A stretch of DNA of 64,000 nucleotides from Psoroptes ovis (Eukaryota > Arthropoda > Arachnida > Sarcoptiformes > Psoroptidae), in assembly GCA_002943765.1 (NCBI GenBank), contig PQWQ01000010.1, positions 1,800,501-1,864,500 on the forward strand, read 5' to 3'. Below, piece after piece: positions 63,252 to 64,000 of the stretch. The stretch's first letter is position 1. The number at the start of each line of letters is the position of its first letter. The notes under the pieces were generated by a model. The model did no database searches. It was not told the origin of the DNA and saw only the letters and a program-made list of their open reading frames with translations. The translations under genes and the position numbers were made by a program.

Positions 63252-63762
63252 GCTGCTTGAATGCTTAAAATAGAATTGTTCATCAATCGAAATACGAAGA
63301 TAAGAATTCTCGCTGATAAGATTGACATACGGTTCGATAATAACATAACCTTGATAATGAATTCAAAATTATTGAAAATTATTTCATATGACATTTTAAT
63401 TATTTAATCAATTAAATTTTTTTTTTTTTTTTGACTTAATGACGTCTTAATGTTAATCCCATTCCTTTTACTATTAAACAATTCGAAAAATTATGATTTA
63501 TTTATGATCATAATATTTGAAATTGTACAATAAAAAAAAAACTTTGAAATACCAGATAAACGCCAATAAATGTGCGGTCGTATGACATCATTTGTTGCCA
63601 ACCGGCAATTTTTAAAAAATTTTTTTGGAGTTAAATCAACTAAGAATGTCAATTCTCATAATTTTCTGATTAATTTAATTCTTATGAATCTAAAATCGAG
63701 ATTAATTTCATAAATTAAAATAATTAAATATGATGATCAATCTTGATCAATCGGAAATTAAT

Positions 63763-64000
63763 TCAGAACAAATTCAAGCGTAATTCATTTGTTTCAGGAA
63801 TTTGGCAACCACATGTTCGTATAATCTGTTGTGCAGCATAAATGCCAGCATCAATACATTCATCCAACGAATGTGTATCGGTCGAATAATAGGCTAAAAA
63901 TCCGCCAACAAATGCATCACCAGCACCATTTGTATCTACAATTTCATTCACCGGTATCTTCGGTACGGAAAATTTCCTGATTGTACAATTATTTCTATTC
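63763..64000 (-). CDS. Adk: adenosine kinase, C-terminal part (runs off window)
   Basis: Only the last ~79 codons are present; the gene continues beyond the right edge. The pfkB-family signature DTNGAGDAFVGGFL carries the catalytic-base aspartate of the GAGD anion-hole motif. The following DECIDAGIYAAQQIIRTCGC segment matches the end of eukaryotic adenosine kinase, which phosphorylates adenosine to AMP in the cytosol or nucleus. The stop codon is at 63763. The frame is open to the edge with no splice site needed in this part. Confidence 0.9.
   Translation of the reverse strand, partial: NRNNCTIRKFSVPKIPVNEIVDTNGAGDAFVGGFLAYYSTDTHSLDECIDAGIYAAQQIIRTCGCQIPETNELRLNLF

Larger units (their letters stand above)
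62829..63762. other. intergenic region between mucin-like gene and adenosine kinase
   Basis: It contains the TATA-like promoter of the mucin-like gene (62960-62967) and a strong hairpin at 63198-63251. AT-rich filler and a poly-T run near 63418-63432 make up the rest. A minus-strand frame at 63152-63394 spans the hairpin but has no recognisable domain and was not accepted as a gene. Confidence 0.5.

Noticed and set aside
63152..63394. 80-residue minus-strand frame across the hairpin
   Set aside because: No recognisable domain; the inverted repeat explains its more balanced composition.

Overview
The window is a strongly AT-rich arthropod nuclear DNA with short GT-AG introns (about 50-350 bp) and many ATC/CA microsatellites. 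Its gene set points to an astigmatid mite, most probably a house dust mite (Dermatophagoides) or close relative. The clues are an arthropod-type ABCH transporter, an ecdysteroid 20-hydroxylase-like mitochondrial P450, an Orai channel, and a tandem set of small secreted chitin-binding proteins, one of which resembles the Der p 23 peritrophin-like allergen family. The species assignment is inference from protein resemblance, not from a search.

Layout. 385-2442 (+): ABCH half transporter. 2443-11186: long non-coding stretch with scattered nuclear-receptor-like half sites. 11187-14014 (+): seven-exon mitochondrial-clan P450 that resembles CYP314A1 (Shade). 14746-15944 (-): three-exon phosphotriesterase-related protein. 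16077-17480 (-): single-exon multi-pass protein that looks like a divergent gustatory receptor. 17945-18014: small palindromic transposon-like relic. 18369-19430 (+): Orai calcium channel, three exons. 19431-34957: 15.5 kb gene desert. 34958-43969 (+): nine-exon class C GPCR of about 2,724 residues whose ectodomain seems to hold four tandem Venus-flytrap modules. 43970-47735: non-coding. 47736-53161 (+): two-exon ABCC/MRP full transporter of about 1,781 residues.

53319-62828 (-) is a cluster of three secreted chitin-binding genes: a 93-residue single-domain peritrophin, a 79-residue Der p 23-like protein, and a 1,069-residue mucin-like protein with six CBM14 domains around 26 tandem 21-residue repeats. 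Each has a TATA-like box upstream. An apparently intact non-LTR retrotransposon (54270-58758, ORF1 plus endonuclease/RT/RNase H ORF2) with a 14-bp target-site duplication sits in the 5' leader of the Der p 23-like gene. It separates the start codon from the gene's probable TATA box by about 4.5 kb. The window ends inside an adenosine kinase gene on the minus strand (63763 to the edge).

The genes do not form a pathway. The one functionally coherent block is the chitin-binding cluster, presumably peritrophic-matrix or cuticle proteins. The two most unusual things are the four-flytrap receptor and the retrotransposon parked between promoter and start codon of the Der p 23-like gene. All exon joins given were checked by hand for GT-AG ends and reading phase; none is supported by transcript data.
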